From the NCBI RefSeq assembly GCF_001544755.2, contig NZ_FCOF02000033.1, positions 1 to 64,000 on the forward strand: a stretch of 64,000 nt of DNA. Direction: 5' to 3'. Within the stretch, counting starts at the first letter, position 1, and each line of letters begins with the position of its first letter. Origin of the DNA: Caballeronia catudaia. GTDB taxonomy: Bacteria > Pseudomonadota > Gammaproteobacteria > Burkholderiales > Burkholderiaceae. Below are positions 27,000 to 35,927 of this stretch, piece by piece. Under the pieces are notes generated by a model. That model had not been told where the DNA came from and searched no databases. It was given only the letters and a program-made list of their open reading frames with translations. The position numbers were made by a program, and so were the translations under genes.

Positions 27000-28018
27000 A
27001 CTCGGGCCTGCCCACGCTCACGCAACATCGCAAGGGTGATGCGCCGCCGCGCAAGTCATCGCGCGGCCGCTATCTGCCGCTCGCCGCGACGGTGTCGCTT
27101 TTCATCGCCATATCCGTGCTCGGCTCGGTGATGTACACGGGCTTCTTCTCGCCGCAGGTCTTTCTCAATCTGCTGATCGACAATGCGTTTCTGATCGTCG
27201 TCGCCGTGGGCGAAACCTTCGTGATTCTGTCGGGGGGCATCGATCTTTCGGTGGGATCGGTGATCGCGCTCACGACGATGGTATCCGCCGCGCTCGTCGA
27301 GAAAGCGGGCTGGCATCCGCTCGTGGTCATCCCGCTCGTGCTCGCGATGGGCACGGCGTTCGGCACGCTCATGGGCTGGCTGATCGCGCGCTTTCGCTTG
27401 CAGCCGTTCATCGTGACGCTGGCGGGCATGTTCCTCGCGCGCGGGCTGTGCTATCTCATCAGCATCGATTCGATCAGCATCACGAACCCGTGGTACGCGA
27501 CGGTTTCGCAGATTCGCATTCCGGTGATGACCGGCGCGTCGCTTTCGCTCGGCGCGGTGATCGCGCTCGTCGTGCTCGCGCTCGCGGTGTTCGTCGCGCA
27601 TTACACGCCGTTCGGGCGCACCATCTATGCGGTCGGCGGCAATCCGCATTCCGCGCTGCTGATGGGCCTGCCAGTGAATGCCGCGACTATCGGCGCCTTT
27701 GCTTTGTCGGGCTTCTGCTCGGCGCTCGGCGGCGTGCTCTTCACGTTCTACATGCTCTCGGGTTATGGCCTGCACGCGATGGGCCTGGAACTCGATGCCA
27801 TCGCTTCGGTCGTCATCGGCGGGACGCTGTTGACGGGCGGTGTCGGCTATGTGATCGGCACGCTGTTCGGCGTGCTGTTGCTCGGCATCATCCAGACGCT
27901 GATCTCGTTCGACGGCTCGCTCAGTTCGTGGTGGACGAAGATAGCGGTCGGCGCGTTGCTGCTCGTGTTCTGTCTGTCGCAGCGCGCGTTCGGCGACCGC
28001 GCGGCGGCAAAGCGCTGA
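26996..28018 (+). CDS. yjfF: sugar ABC transporter permease, YjfF-like
   Basis: The 340-residue permease is the second membrane subunit. It has a cytoplasmic N-terminal extension (residues 1-27, basic), then helices with VAVGETFVILSGGIDLSVGSVIALTTM and VVIGGTLLTGGVGYVIGTLFGVLLLGIIQTL. ATG 26996 overlaps the stop of the preceding permease in an ATGA arrangement. Much longer upstream frames are shadows of ytfT. Confidence 0.92.
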   Translation: MNSGLPTLTQHRKGDAPPRKSSRGRYLPLAATVSLFIAISVLGSVMYTGFFSPQVFLNLLIDNAFLIVVAVGETFVILSGGIDLSVGSVIALTTMVSAALVEKAGWHPLVVIPLVLAMGTAFGTLMGWLIARFRLQPFIVTLAGMFLARGLCYLISIDSISITNPWYATVSQIRIPVMTGASLSLGAVIALVVLALAVFVAHYTPFGRTIYAVGGNPHSALLMGLPVNAATIGAFALSGFCSALGGVLFTFYMLSGYGLHAMGLELDAIASVVIGGTLLTGGVGYVIGTLFGVLLLGIIQTLISFDGSLSSWWTKIAVGALLLVFCLSQRAFGDRAAAKR

Positions 28019-28025
28019 CGACGAT

Positions 28026-28748
28026 ATGGACTATCGCCATCCACAGCCCCGCAAGAGCATGCACGCGCGCATCGTGCAGGAGCTCGGCGTCGATATCGTG
28101 AGCGGCAAGCTCAAGCCGGGCGACCGTCTGCCCGCCGAAGCCAGGCTATGCGAAGCATATGGCGTGAGCCGGCCGGTGCTGCGTGAAGCGACGCGCGTGC
28201 TGGTCGCGAAGGGGCTCGTGCTGTCTAAGCCGCGTCTTGGCAGCGTGGTGCGTCCGCGTGATGAATGGCACACGCTCGATCCCGATGTGCTCTTCTGGAC
28301 CATCAACAGCGTGCATGAGGGCGAGTTCTTTCAGTCGTTGCTCGTGGTGCGCAGGATCGTGGAACCGGCGGCGGCGGCGCTCGCCGCATCGAACGCGACC
28401 GAGGGCGATGTCGCGCGTATCCGCGATGCTTATGAGCGCATGTCGCGCGCGGCCACGTCAGAGGAATTGCTTGCGCCGGATCTCGAGTTTCATCGCGCGA
28501 TCATGACGGCGACGCATAACGACATGCTGATGTATATCGGGCATATGTTGTCGCTGGCGCTGTCGGAATCGATCAAGCTGACGAGCCGGCATCCCGATAC
28601 GCATGCGCTCTCTTTGCCGCGGCACAAGGCCATTCTTACCGCGATTGCGAATCATGATCCGCTTGGCGCGCGGCATGCGAGCCTCGTGCAACTGGATAAT
28701 GCGCGGGCGGATGCGGAGAATGTGTTGTCGGCGGTTTATCAGGAATAG
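28026..28748 (+). CDS. FadR-type GntR regulator of the sugar transporter
   Basis: The 240-residue regulator has a GntR winged helix (ELGVDIVSGKLKPGDRLPAEARLCEAYGVSRPVLREATRVLVAKGLVLSKPRLGSVV) and a complete all-helical FCD effector domain. Its likely metal ligands are in LEFHRAIMTATHN (D/H) and RHKAILTAIANHD. It lies 7 bases after yjfF and is read with the transporter, so it probably senses an intermediate of the imported sugar and represses the operon. Galactonate regulators (DgoR) belong to the same group, which fits a galactose-related substrate. Confidence 0.88.
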   Translation: MDYRHPQPRKSMHARIVQELGVDIVSGKLKPGDRLPAEARLCEAYGVSRPVLREATRVLVAKGLVLSKPRLGSVVRPRDEWHTLDPDVLFWTINSVHEGEFFQSLLVVRRIVEPAAAALAASNATEGDVARIRDAYERMSRAATSEELLAPDLEFHRAIMTATHNDMLMYIGHMLSLALSESIKLTSRHPDTHALSLPRHKAILTAIANHDPLGARHASLVQLDNARADAENVLSAVYQE

Positions 28749-28751
28749 GTG

Positions 28752-29915
28752 TTACGCCCTACGCCGCCACGCGTTGTCATTCAAGGCACGCATCAGCACC
28801 TCGACAGTCCATCGTTCATGGACCGCCTGCCGAATCAGCGCTTGCTGACTCTTCGGCGCAAGACCACCGACAGGCGGATCGCGATCCAGATTCGTCGGAA
28901 ACGCATAACCTTCCGCGCACGACGCGATGACCGCATCGATCTCCTGATCGCTCATTACGCCCGTCGCCGTGTAATCGAGCAGCACCGGATAAACGGCTTC
29001 GCACATGCGCGTGCGATCGAGCGTTTCCATCGCCCGCCCATATGCCGACGACACTTGCAGCAGATTCGCCATGCGTTGCACATCGCGCGTGCGATTCGCG
29101 CCGGCCGCATGAAACAGCGCCGGGCTGAAGAACAACGCATCGCCCTTTTCGAGCGGCAGTTGCACATAGTGCGCTTCGAAGTACTCGCGAAAGTCGGTAC
29201 GCCGCCACGCGACATAACCTTGCGCATAACGTTGCGAGAACGGCAGCAATTGCGTCGGTCCGCTTTCGACAGGCATGTCGCCATGCGCGACCGCGCCTTG
29301 CAACGTGAGAAACGGCGACATCGCGTGAACATGCGCTGGATAGCGCCGCACTTCCTCCGCGCTCTGAAAACCGAGGTGATAGTCGCGATGCGCCTGTTGC
29401 GCGCCTCCGCCCGGGCGCACGACATTGACTTGCGATGTCATCTGATACGCTGGGCCGAGCCACGCTTGCGCCGCACAGTCGATGAACCGGTTGGCGAAGT
29501 AGCGCGCATACACATGAGGCGCTTGCAGACAGAGCTTTTCCTGCGCGTTCCAGATGCGATCGTTAGCGCCGGCCTTCGCGAAGTGATCGCCCGGATTCGT
29601 GCCCCGCTCGTGCTCTTGCCGGATGATCCATTCGAAAATCGCGGTCGCTTCGTCGACGGGAGCGACATCCGCATACGCATGCCTGAGCACGAAGACACCG
29701 GCGCCATCGCGCAGGACGCTGGCCCACTCTGCTTGCAGCGTCATGCGCTTGTCCGGATCGTTCAATACATCGTGAAGCGCGCCGCAGTCATAGAGCGGTA
29801 TTCTCTTCTCGCTGCCGGCCGCGAATGCGAGTTTCACCGCGTCGTCGCGGGCGAGCAAATTCGAAAACGCGTCGAGCGAGCAATCGCTTTCGCTGTACCA
29901 GTTCGTCTCGTTCAT
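28752..29915 (-). CDS. phytanoyl-CoA dioxygenase family protein
   Basis: The 387-residue protein fits the PhyH family of Fe(II)/2-oxoglutarate oxygenases. It has the metal-binding HRD pair at His176/Asp178 (QAHRDYHLGFQ), a distal histidine at His269 (ALFHAAGANRTRD), and the following arginine that would hold 2-oxoglutarate. ATG 29915 has GGAG upstream. It is convergent with the GntR regulator, ending 4 bases from it. The substrate cannot be inferred; members hydroxylate lipids, amino acids and small natural products. Confidence 0.85.
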   Translation of the reverse strand: MNETNWYSESDCSLDAFSNLLARDDAVKLAFAAGSEKRIPLYDCGALHDVLNDPDKRMTLQAEWASVLRDGAGVFVLRHAYADVAPVDEATAIFEWIIRQEHERGTNPGDHFAKAGANDRIWNAQEKLCLQAPHVYARYFANRFIDCAAQAWLGPAYQMTSQVNVVRPGGGAQQAHRDYHLGFQSAEEVRRYPAHVHAMSPFLTLQGAVAHGDMPVESGPTQLLPFSQRYAQGYVAWRRTDFREYFEAHYVQLPLEKGDALFFSPALFHAAGANRTRDVQRMANLLQVSSAYGRAMETLDRTRMCEAVYPVLLDYTATGVMSDQEIDAVIASCAEGYAFPTNLDRDPPVGGLAPKSQQALIRQAVHERWTVEVLMRALNDNAWRRRA

Positions 29916-29993
29916 GTCTCGCTCCGTTTTCAATAAGAATAACGGCTTGCGCAATCGAGCGGGAAAATGAGCAGACGGCGGCTGCAAGCTGAA

Positions 29994-30209
29994 TCACTTC
30001 AGCGGATCGTGGCCCCAGTTCATCAGCGAGTAACGCCAGTGCGAATGCTCCACTTCATGCGGACGCTGCGCGAGATGTCGCTTGATATAGCCGATCACCT
30101 TGCGCATGTGCGCGTAGTCGCTGTCGGTGAGATCGACCTTCCTTGAAGGCGCCATAGATCGCGGCGGTGTCGTCGTCCGTCGATTGCGATCCAACGCTTC
30201 AGCGAACAC
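29994..30209 (-). pseudogene. C-terminal fragment of a DUF3140-like protein
   Basis: The last 45 residues (DLTDSDYAHMRKVIGYIKRH then LAQRPHEVEHSHWRYSLMNW and GHDPLK) are highly protein-like and resemble what I recall of DUF3140 proteins, whose function is unknown. The residues before them are not: in another frame the preceding bases read TDDDTAAIYGAFKEG. A frameshift near 30145 has therefore probably broken the gene, and the rest of the N-terminal part is absent. The family name is from memory and unverified. Confidence 0.5.
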
Positions 30210-30224
30210 CGCTCCCGGCAGACT

Positions 30225-30785
30225 TCAATCGCGCGTCAGAGACTCGCTCGGCTTCGGCAGAAAATGCAGCACCACCTTCAGCGTATAAATGACGATGATC
30301 GTGCCTGCGAGATCGCCGACGAACATCGCGAGGAATCTCGAAACGATGTCGTGGCTATCGCCTTGAAGATAGAACCAGATGTTATGAAGCAGCGGCCCGG
30401 CTATGGCGTAAGCGACCATCAACACCATGAGCCGCGCCGCCGTGAGATTCGACAGCGACGCATTCAGTCCATAGATCTCGCGCGCCAGGCGATAGACCGC
30501 ATAAGGCGCGATCGTCGCGATGATTCCGCCGGCGAATGCACGCACGGGATCATTGGGAAAGAAGTAGAAGAAATCGACGAGCCAGCTCGCAATCAATAGC
30601 CCGATCGCGCCGTCCGCGCCGAAAAGCAGCGTGCCCAGTAGCCGGATGCCGGCCGGCAGATAAACCCAGTTCACGCCGCGCACGAACTCGGAATGAACGA
30701 AGATTTCCTGATTGGCCCAGAGCGAGCCGATGAATACGAGCGCCGTGCCGACGACGGAGCATAAACGCAGTTGAAAGAAAGACAT
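30225..30785 (-). CDS. integral membrane protein, MASE1-like
   Basis: The 186-residue protein has five or six hydrophobic helices. It contains WVYLPAGIRLLGTLLFGADGAIGLLIASWLVDF, which resembles the MASE1 sensor membrane domain, and a conserved-looking LAMFVGDLAGTIIVIYTLKVVL near the end. No signalling domain is attached. It may be a stand-alone relative of MASE1 sensors. The closest features are a fragment and a small helical protein, so context gives no function. Confidence 0.75.
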   Translation of the reverse strand: MSFFQLRLCSVVGTALVFIGSLWANQEIFVHSEFVRGVNWVYLPAGIRLLGTLLFGADGAIGLLIASWLVDFFYFFPNDPVRAFAGGIIATIAPYAVYRLAREIYGLNASLSNLTAARLMVLMVAYAIAGPLLHNIWFYLQGDSHDIVSRFLAMFVGDLAGTIIVIYTLKVVLHFLPKPSESLTRD

Positions 30786-30835
30786 ATGGCGTGCCAGTGA
30801 GCGGCGGCAAGGTCGCTCATCTTAACGCAGCACCG

Positions 30836-31135
30836 CTAAGGCCGCGCTTTACCGGCGGCATCGCTCACCGCACATGCGGCATGCTTCGGCGACACTTGAA
30901 GCTTCAACGCGATCCGCTCCAGTTCTTCCAGCAAACACCGCAGCTCGGCTTGCTGATCGGGCGCGATCGTCGGTGCATGCTGCAATTCCTCGATGCGTTC
31001 GCGCCAGTACGACACCGGCCACGCCGCGCTGCGATGCCAGTGGCGCGAGCGGATCATCCGTCCGAGATGATCGATTTCCTGCTCGATGAAATGCGCCGTG
31101 ATGTAAGTGAAATCGCGTTCCTGAGCCACGTCCAT
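30836..31135 (-). CDS. small hypothetical protein
   Basis: A 99-residue acidic-to-neutral protein with predicted helices (FTYITAHFIEQEIDHLGRMI, YWRERIEELQHAPTIAPDQQAELRCLLEELERIALKL). No motif is recognised. It reads as genuine protein and is followed by the MASE1-like gene 50 bases downstream on the same strand. It may be cytoplasmic. Confidence 0.6.
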   Translation of the reverse strand: MDVAQERDFTYITAHFIEQEIDHLGRMIRSRHWHRSAAWPVSYWRERIEELQHAPTIAPDQQAELRCLLEELERIALKLQVSPKHAACAVSDAAGKARP

Positions 31136-31201
31136 GCCCCCGATTTGGCCCGTGCGACTAAGAACGCAGTGCTCGTCGCATCGCTTGCCCTGGAGGTCGA
31201 T

Positions 31202-31228
31202 CTTATCACTCTCTTATCAGTTTGATAA
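31202..31228. promoter_or_regulatory. TTATCA repeats, candidate operator of the HTH gene
   Basis: CTTATCA occurs twice in direct orientation (31202, 31213). The second copy forms a perfect inverted repeat TTATCA-GTT-TGATAA at 31214-31228. The site lies 76 bases before the winged-helix gene and between divergent genes, in a locally AT-rich stretch. Autoregulation by that protein is a plausible reading. Confidence 0.45.
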
Positions 31229-31303
31229 ACAGATACTACGCGAAACCGTGTTTCGTTTTCTGGCCGATGCTATGATTCTCCGTCTCGGTGGAATGGTTTT
31301 TTC

Positions 31304-31657
31304 ATGGCCAAAAAGAACGTTTTCGATGCCTATTTTCGCTTCCTGAATCTGGCTCAGGCGGTGCAGGCATTGCCCTCGGTGCCCAAACTCGACGCCGCCG
31401 AGGAACGTTTGCTGGAAGCGCTTACGGCGTCGTGGCATGCCGGACGAACGCTGACGGTCACGGAAACGATGGCTTTGTCGGTCGCGGGCGCGCCGGCCAC
31501 CGTGCATCGCAAGCTGACGAGCCTCCGGAAGCAAGGGCTCGTTTCCGTCGGCGAGAGCAGCGACGATCTGCGCATCAAGACCGTCGTCCCGACGCGCAAA
31601 GCGCTGGAATACTTCGAAAAGCTCGCCGCGTGTCTCGAAGAAGCGAAGAAGCGCTGA
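31304..31657 (+). CDS. winged-helix protein, MarR-like
   Basis: The 117-residue protein has a winged-helix core (LDAAEERLLEALTASWHAGR, TVTETMALSVAGAPATVHRKLTSLRKQGLVSV, wing ESSDDLRIKTVVPTRKALEYF) as in MarR-type or phage-associated regulators. N- and C-terminal helices could dimerise. It is single and divergent from a small hypothetical gene, with palindromic TTATCA repeats between the two. Confidence 0.75.
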   Translation: MAKKNVFDAYFRFLNLAQAVQALPSVPKLDAAEERLLEALTASWHAGRTLTVTETMALSVAGAPATVHRKLTSLRKQGLVSVGESSDDLRIKTVVPTRKALEYFEKLAACLEEAKKR

Positions 31658-31667
31658 GCCCAGCGCG

Positions 31668-31760
31668 TCACGCAAGCTGACAGAATCGAAGGCCATTCCT
31701 GAACGGATCGAAGATCTGCATCTGACGGCCCGAGTCCACTTCGTCGATGCCGTGTCGCAT
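31668..31760 (-). pseudogene. C-terminal remnant of a VOC/glyoxalase protein
   Basis: A minus-strand frame of 30 residues reads MRHGIDEVDSGRQMQIFDPF then RNGLRFCQLA and ends at 31668. The DPFRNGLRFC pattern is how bleomycin-resistance/glyoxalase-type VOC proteins end (DPFGNRLRFCE). The rest of the gene is missing, replaced by the end of the LysR gene. Confidence 0.4.
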
Positions 31761-32659
31761 CATGCGCGCGCGAACGCCTCGCCCTCTTGCTCCAGCCATG
31801 ACCGAAATATAACGATGAGTTCATCACCGGCTCTTTCGTCGGCGACATAGGTGCAGTAACTCCGCGACGGCAGACGCGGTCCCGCGAAAGGCGCGATGAG
31901 CCGCCCCGTGGCGAGGTCGTCGGCGACGAGTGCAGTAGGCCCCATCGCGATGCCCATGCCATCGACAGCCGCCTGCAAGGTCAGATAGAAGTGGTCGAAA
32001 GTCAGCACCGCCGCGGGCGTGAACGCGGGCATGTTCGCCTGCGCGATCCAGTCCGGCCAGACGCGCGGCAAGCTCGACGTATGCAGTAGCGTGTGCCGCC
32101 GCATGTCTTCCGGCACGGCAAGCGGCAATCGCTTCGGGAGCGCGGGACTGCACACGGGCAAGCGCTCCTCCGCCAGAAAAGGCCGCATCGCGTAGCCATA
32201 GAACGTGTCGGGACCGCCGCGGATCACGATGTCGTAGACATCCCTCAGACTTTCCACCGGCTCGTTCGATGTCTCGATCCTGACTTCGACATCGGCATGA
32301 CGCGCACGGAACCGTTCCAGCCGAGGCACGAGCCAGCGCAAGGTGAAGGTGGCGGGCGCATTCACGCTGAGCGTGCGCGACACGGCTTTCGACAGACCAT
32401 AGCGCGCCGTGGCTTGCGCGAGCTGATCGAAAAGCGGCGCGATTTCCGCGAGATAGACGCGCGCCGCCGCTGTGAGCACGACGCGCCGGTTATGGCGCTC
32501 GAACAAGGGCGCGCCGAGCCACGCTTCCAGCAGGCGCACTTGCTGGCTGATCGCGCCGTGCGTCACATGCAGCTCCGCCGCGGCTTCCTTGAAGCTGCCG
32601 AGCCGCCCCGCCGCTTCGAACGCGCGCACCGCATTGAGCGAAGGCAATGCCTGTCTCAT
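31760..32659 (-). CDS. LysR-type regulator, GcvA-like
   Basis: The 299-residue protein has a LysR HTH (LNAVRAFEAAGRLGSFKEAAAELHVTHGAISQQVRLLEAWLGAPLFERHNRRVVLT) and an effector domain with the GcvA-type DIVIRGGPDTFYG and MPAFTPAAVLTFDHFYLTLQAAVDGMGIAMGP segments. It is divergent from the EamA transporter gene across 105 bases, so it most likely regulates that exporter and itself. Confidence 0.9.
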   Translation of the reverse strand: MRQALPSLNAVRAFEAAGRLGSFKEAAAELHVTHGAISQQVRLLEAWLGAPLFERHNRRVVLTAAARVYLAEIAPLFDQLAQATARYGLSKAVSRTLSVNAPATFTLRWLVPRLERFRARHADVEVRIETSNEPVESLRDVYDIVIRGGPDTFYGYAMRPFLAEERLPVCSPALPKRLPLAVPEDMRRHTLLHTSSLPRVWPDWIAQANMPAFTPAAVLTFDHFYLTLQAAVDGMGIAMGPTALVADDLATGRLIAPFAGPRLPSRSYCTYVADERAGDELIVIFRSWLEQEGEAFARA

Positions 32660-32764
32660 GTCGCGAGAGATTTTCTAACGTGAAGGCGCAATTTAAATGG
32701 TTTGTTACGTCCTTACAAGATAGATATTCTATGAAGTATCTGCCACGTAACCAGAACGGAACGC

Positions 32765-33607
32765 ATGCTCAGCTATACCGGCGGTGTCGTCCTCTTCGCA
32801 GCGCTGCTGCACGCAAGCTGGAATGCGATGCTCCACGGCAATCGCGACCGGTTCCTGTCGATGACGTGGATGAGCGTCGCGATCGGCGTCGTGTCCGCGT
32901 TCGTGGTCGTGTATCTGCCGATGCCGCCGAAAGCCGCGTGGCCGTACATCGTCGCATCGGGGCTCGTGCATATCGTCTATAACCTGAGCCTCGTGCGCGC
33001 GTATCGCCGCGGCGATCTCGCGCAGGCTTATCCGATCGCGCGCGGCTCGTCGCCGATGCTCGTCACGCTCGGCGCGGCCCTCTTCGCGCACGAGTCGATC
33101 GGCGCGCTGCACGCACTCGGCATCGTGCTGATCTCGGGCGGCATCATGGCGCTCGCGCTGCACGGCGGCCGTGTATCGCGCGCGGGCGCGCTCGCCGCGC
33201 TGACGACGGGCGCGACCATCGCGGTCTATACCGTCATCGACGGCATCGGCGTGCGCCTCTCCGACGGCGAAGCGATCACCTATACCGCGTGGATGTTCAT
33301 GTTCTACTGGTTCATGCCCGTGATCTTCGTCGCGAAGCGCGGCCTGCCCGCGCTGTGGACGCCGCTCAAAGATGCGCCGATGGCCGTGGGCTCGTCGCTT
33401 GCGGGCGGCCTCGCGTCGATCGCCGCCTACGGCATCGTCATCTGGGCGATGCAGGCCGGCGCGATGGGCGCGGTATCCGCGTTGCGCGAGACGAGCGTCG
33501 TGTTCGCGGCGCTCATCGGACGGGTGTTCCTGCAGGAGCCGGTCAGCGCGAAACGCTGGCTCGCGTGCGTGGTCGTCGCGGCGGGCGCGGTGTGTCTCGG
33601 GACGTGA
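32765..33607 (+). CDS. EamA/DMT family transporter
   Basis: The 280-residue membrane protein has ten hydrophobic helices in two repeats of the EamA type. Typical segments are FAALLHASWNAMLHGNRD, SLVRAYRRGDLAQAYPIARGSSPMLVTLGAALF, and in the second half GALSALRETSVVFAALIGRVFLQEP-like residues (AVSALRETSVVFAALIGRVF). Such proteins export metabolites or amino acids. Control by the divergent LysR gene is likely. Confidence 0.9.
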   Translation: MLSYTGGVVLFAALLHASWNAMLHGNRDRFLSMTWMSVAIGVVSAFVVVYLPMPPKAAWPYIVASGLVHIVYNLSLVRAYRRGDLAQAYPIARGSSPMLVTLGAALFAHESIGALHALGIVLISGGIMALALHGGRVSRAGALAALTTGATIAVYTVIDGIGVRLSDGEAITYTAWMFMFYWFMPVIFVAKRGLPALWTPLKDAPMAVGSSLAGGLASIAAYGIVIWAMQAGAMGAVSALRETSVVFAALIGRVFLQEPVSAKRWLACVVVAAGAVCLGT

Positions 33608-33681
33608 GTCGTGGGTCGCGCGTCGTGCTCGTGCGCCGAACTGAACCGAAAGCCTGCCTTTGATCGGCGAATCGGGATTGC

Positions 33682-35679
33682 ATGAGGTTCGATAAATTGC
33701 CCGTCGTGGCATTGGGCCCGACGGCGAAACCAGAAGAACCGAGAACCAACTTGCATCCCGTACACGAATGGCACGCGGCGCCCCTTCCCGCCGATGAAGC
33801 GAGGCGACTGCATCTGCTGCGCAGCCTCGATCTGCTCGACACGCCGCAGGAAGAAGTCTTCGACCGTGTGACGCGCGTCGTCGCGGAGCTGCTGGATGTG
33901 CCGATCGCGCTGGTATCGCTCGTCGACGAGCATCGGCAATGGTTCAAGTCGCGCCTCGGGCTGGACGTATGCGAAACCGCGCGCGACGTGTCCTTCTGCG
34001 CGTATGCGCTGCATTCGGAGCGCCTGCTGCTCGTCGAGGATACGCATGCCGATGCGCGCTTTGCGGGCAATCCGCTCGTCACGGGCGCGCCGCATGTCCG
34101 CTTCTATGCCGGCGTGCCGCTGCGCTCGTCGGGCGGACTCGTGCTCGGCACGCTGTGCGCGATCGACACGAAGCCGGGAACACTGAGCGCATCGAAACAG
34201 GCGGCGTTGTGCGATCTCGCGGCCACTGTCGAGCGCGAGATCGTGCAACGGGAAGCCGCGCGCGAAACGCGCGAGATTCAGGAAGTCGACCGCCGCAAGC
34301 TGCGCCTTTCCGAGTCGCGCTTTCACACGATTTTCCAGCAGACGCCGACGGGCAAGGCCATCGTCGATCTGAGCGGCCGCTTCATCGAAGTGAATCCGAA
34401 GCTGTGCGAGATCACCGGCTACAGCGCCGACGAACTCGTGACGATGAACTTTCAGCAGATCACGGAAGAAGCCGATCTGCCCGACGACATGGAACTCGTC
34501 GCCGAATTGCTCGACGGTACGCGAAAGACGTATTCGCTCGAAAAGCGCTATCGCCGCCGCAACGGCGCAACGATATGGGTCGACCTCAGTGTCGCGCTGA
34601 TTCGCGACGAACGCGGCGAGCCGCTGCACTTCGTCAGCGTGGCGCAGGACATCACGAGCCGCAAGCACAGCGAGCAGATGTTGCGCGATTACCGTCAGGA
34701 GCTCGAACGCCGCGTGCTCGGCCGCACGTCCGAACTCACGAGCAGCCGCGCGGCGTTGCAGACGATCACGGACAATTTGCCCGTGCTCATCGCCCATGTC
34801 GATGCGGACCTGCGCTACCGCTTCAACAATCAGGTGTATCGGGACGTGTTCGGCGTCGATCCGGCAGCGCTGCGCGGCAAGACCGTGCGCGACGCCATCG
34901 GCGCGGCGACCTTCGAGCGCTGCCTGCCGTACTTTCGCCGCGTGCTCGCGGGCGAGCGCGTGACGCACGAGGACATCGTCTACGAAGCCGCGCCGAGCCG
35001 CATCTGGAACGCGACGTATATCCCGGAGTATCGGCGCGACAAGGTCGTCGGCTTCTACATCATGTCGCAGGACATCACCGAGACGAAGCGGCGCGAGAAT
35101 CAGATGCGCTCCGAAGTCATGCTCGACGCGCTGACGGGCCTGCCGAACCGCCGCGCGCTCGCCGAGCAGCTCGCGCTCCACGTCGATGCCGCCCGCGCCG
35201 ACGACGTGCCGTTCGCGCTGTTCTTCATGGACCTGGACGGCTTCAAGAACGTCAACGATCAGCACGGCCACGATGCCGGCGACGCGCTGCTCCGGCAAGT
35301 GGCCGCGCGCCTGAAAAAGACCACGCGCGCGGGCGATCTCGTCTGCCGTCTCGCGGGCGACGAGTTCGTGCTGCTCGCGCGCGGCATTGCGTCGTCGAGC
35401 GCGTGCAGCCGGATCGCGCAGGACATCTGCCGCGCCATCGGCCGGCCTTTCCACGTGGGCAATGGCGAAGCGCGGCTCGGCACGAGCGTCGGCATCGCGA
35501 TGTGCGCGGGCGGCTTCGATACCTCGGCGGAAGCGCTGCTCGCCGAAGCGGATCGCGCGATGTACGAAGCGAAGCGGAAGGGCCGAAACGGCTTTCGCTT
35601 CGCGTCGATGCCGGCGGACGCCGCGCCCGCGGTCGATCACTGTCTCGAAGCGGCCGGCGAGACCGCGCTGCATCTCTGA
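33682..35679 (+). CDS. diguanylate cyclase with GAF and two PAS sensors
   Basis: The 665-residue cytoplasmic protein has a GAF domain (about 40-195), a PAS domain (212-330, TPTGKAIVDLSGRFIEVNPKLCEITGYS) with a PAC end (HFVSVAQDITSRK), a short coiled segment, a second PAS (360-470, ending YIMSQDITETKRRE) and a GGDEF domain (480-640). The active-site motif is AGDEF (residues 558-562), a variant usually still active, and the metal-binding FMDLDGFKNVND is intact. There is no EAL domain and no clear RxxD I-site. It should make cyclic di-GMP in response to an unknown small-molecule or redox signal. Confidence 0.92.
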   Translation: MRFDKLPVVALGPTAKPEEPRTNLHPVHEWHAAPLPADEARRLHLLRSLDLLDTPQEEVFDRVTRVVAELLDVPIALVSLVDEHRQWFKSRLGLDVCETARDVSFCAYALHSERLLLVEDTHADARFAGNPLVTGAPHVRFYAGVPLRSSGGLVLGTLCAIDTKPGTLSASKQAALCDLAATVEREIVQREAARETREIQEVDRRKLRLSESRFHTIFQQTPTGKAIVDLSGRFIEVNPKLCEITGYSADELVTMNFQQITEEADLPDDMELVAELLDGTRKTYSLEKRYRRRNGATIWVDLSVALIRDERGEPLHFVSVAQDITSRKHSEQMLRDYRQELERRVLGRTSELTSSRAALQTITDNLPVLIAHVDADLRYRFNNQVYRDVFGVDPAALRGKTVRDAIGAATFERCLPYFRRVLAGERVTHEDIVYEAAPSRIWNATYIPEYRRDKVVGFYIMSQDITETKRRENQMRSEVMLDALTGLPNRRALAEQLALHVDAARADDVPFALFFMDLDGFKNVNDQHGHDAGDALLRQVAARLKKTTRAGDLVCRLAGDEFVLLARGIASSSACSRIAQDICRAIGRPFHVGNGEARLGTSVGIAMCAGGFDTSAEALLAEADRAMYEAKRKGRNGFRFASMPADAAPAVDHCLEAAGETALHL

Positions 35680-35681
35680 AA

Positions 35682-35779
35682 TTTCACGATGCGCAATCGA
35701 AGTCCGGTTTTCGAAAAGTGCGCTGCATGGCAGCACGGCGCGGGTTGCGCATCGGACAATCGGCTTTCGCATCGTGAAA
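35682..35779. repeat. nested inverted repeats after the diguanylate cyclase
   Basis: TTTCACGATGCG (35682-35693) is matched by its exact complement CGCATCGTGAAA (35768-35779). Inside it GATGCGCAA (35688-35696) pairs alternatively with TTGCGCATC (35745-35753). The segment starts three bases after the stop codon. It could form mutually exclusive long hairpins or be the end of a small element; no U-run follows. Confidence 0.55.
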
Positions 35780-35927
35780 ATATGCGTGCAATTCATTGAA
35801 ACGTAACCAATTTTATTTGGTGCTCGACACCACGCATCGCCGCTGCCCGCCCGTCTTTCTTCGATAACCTCTTATACAAGAGGTGCGCTTCGCGCCCGAC
35901 GCTTTCCAATCACGCTGGAGAAACGCG

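Noticed and set aside
28749-29936. 395-residue plus-strand frame opposite the PhyH-like gene
   Set aside because: Arg-rich shadow of a gene with intact iron ligands on the other strand.
33427-35796. 789-residue minus-strand frame opposite the diguanylate cyclase
   Set aside because: Antisense to an intact GAF-PAS-PAS-GGDEF gene; composition typical of GC-rich shadow frames.
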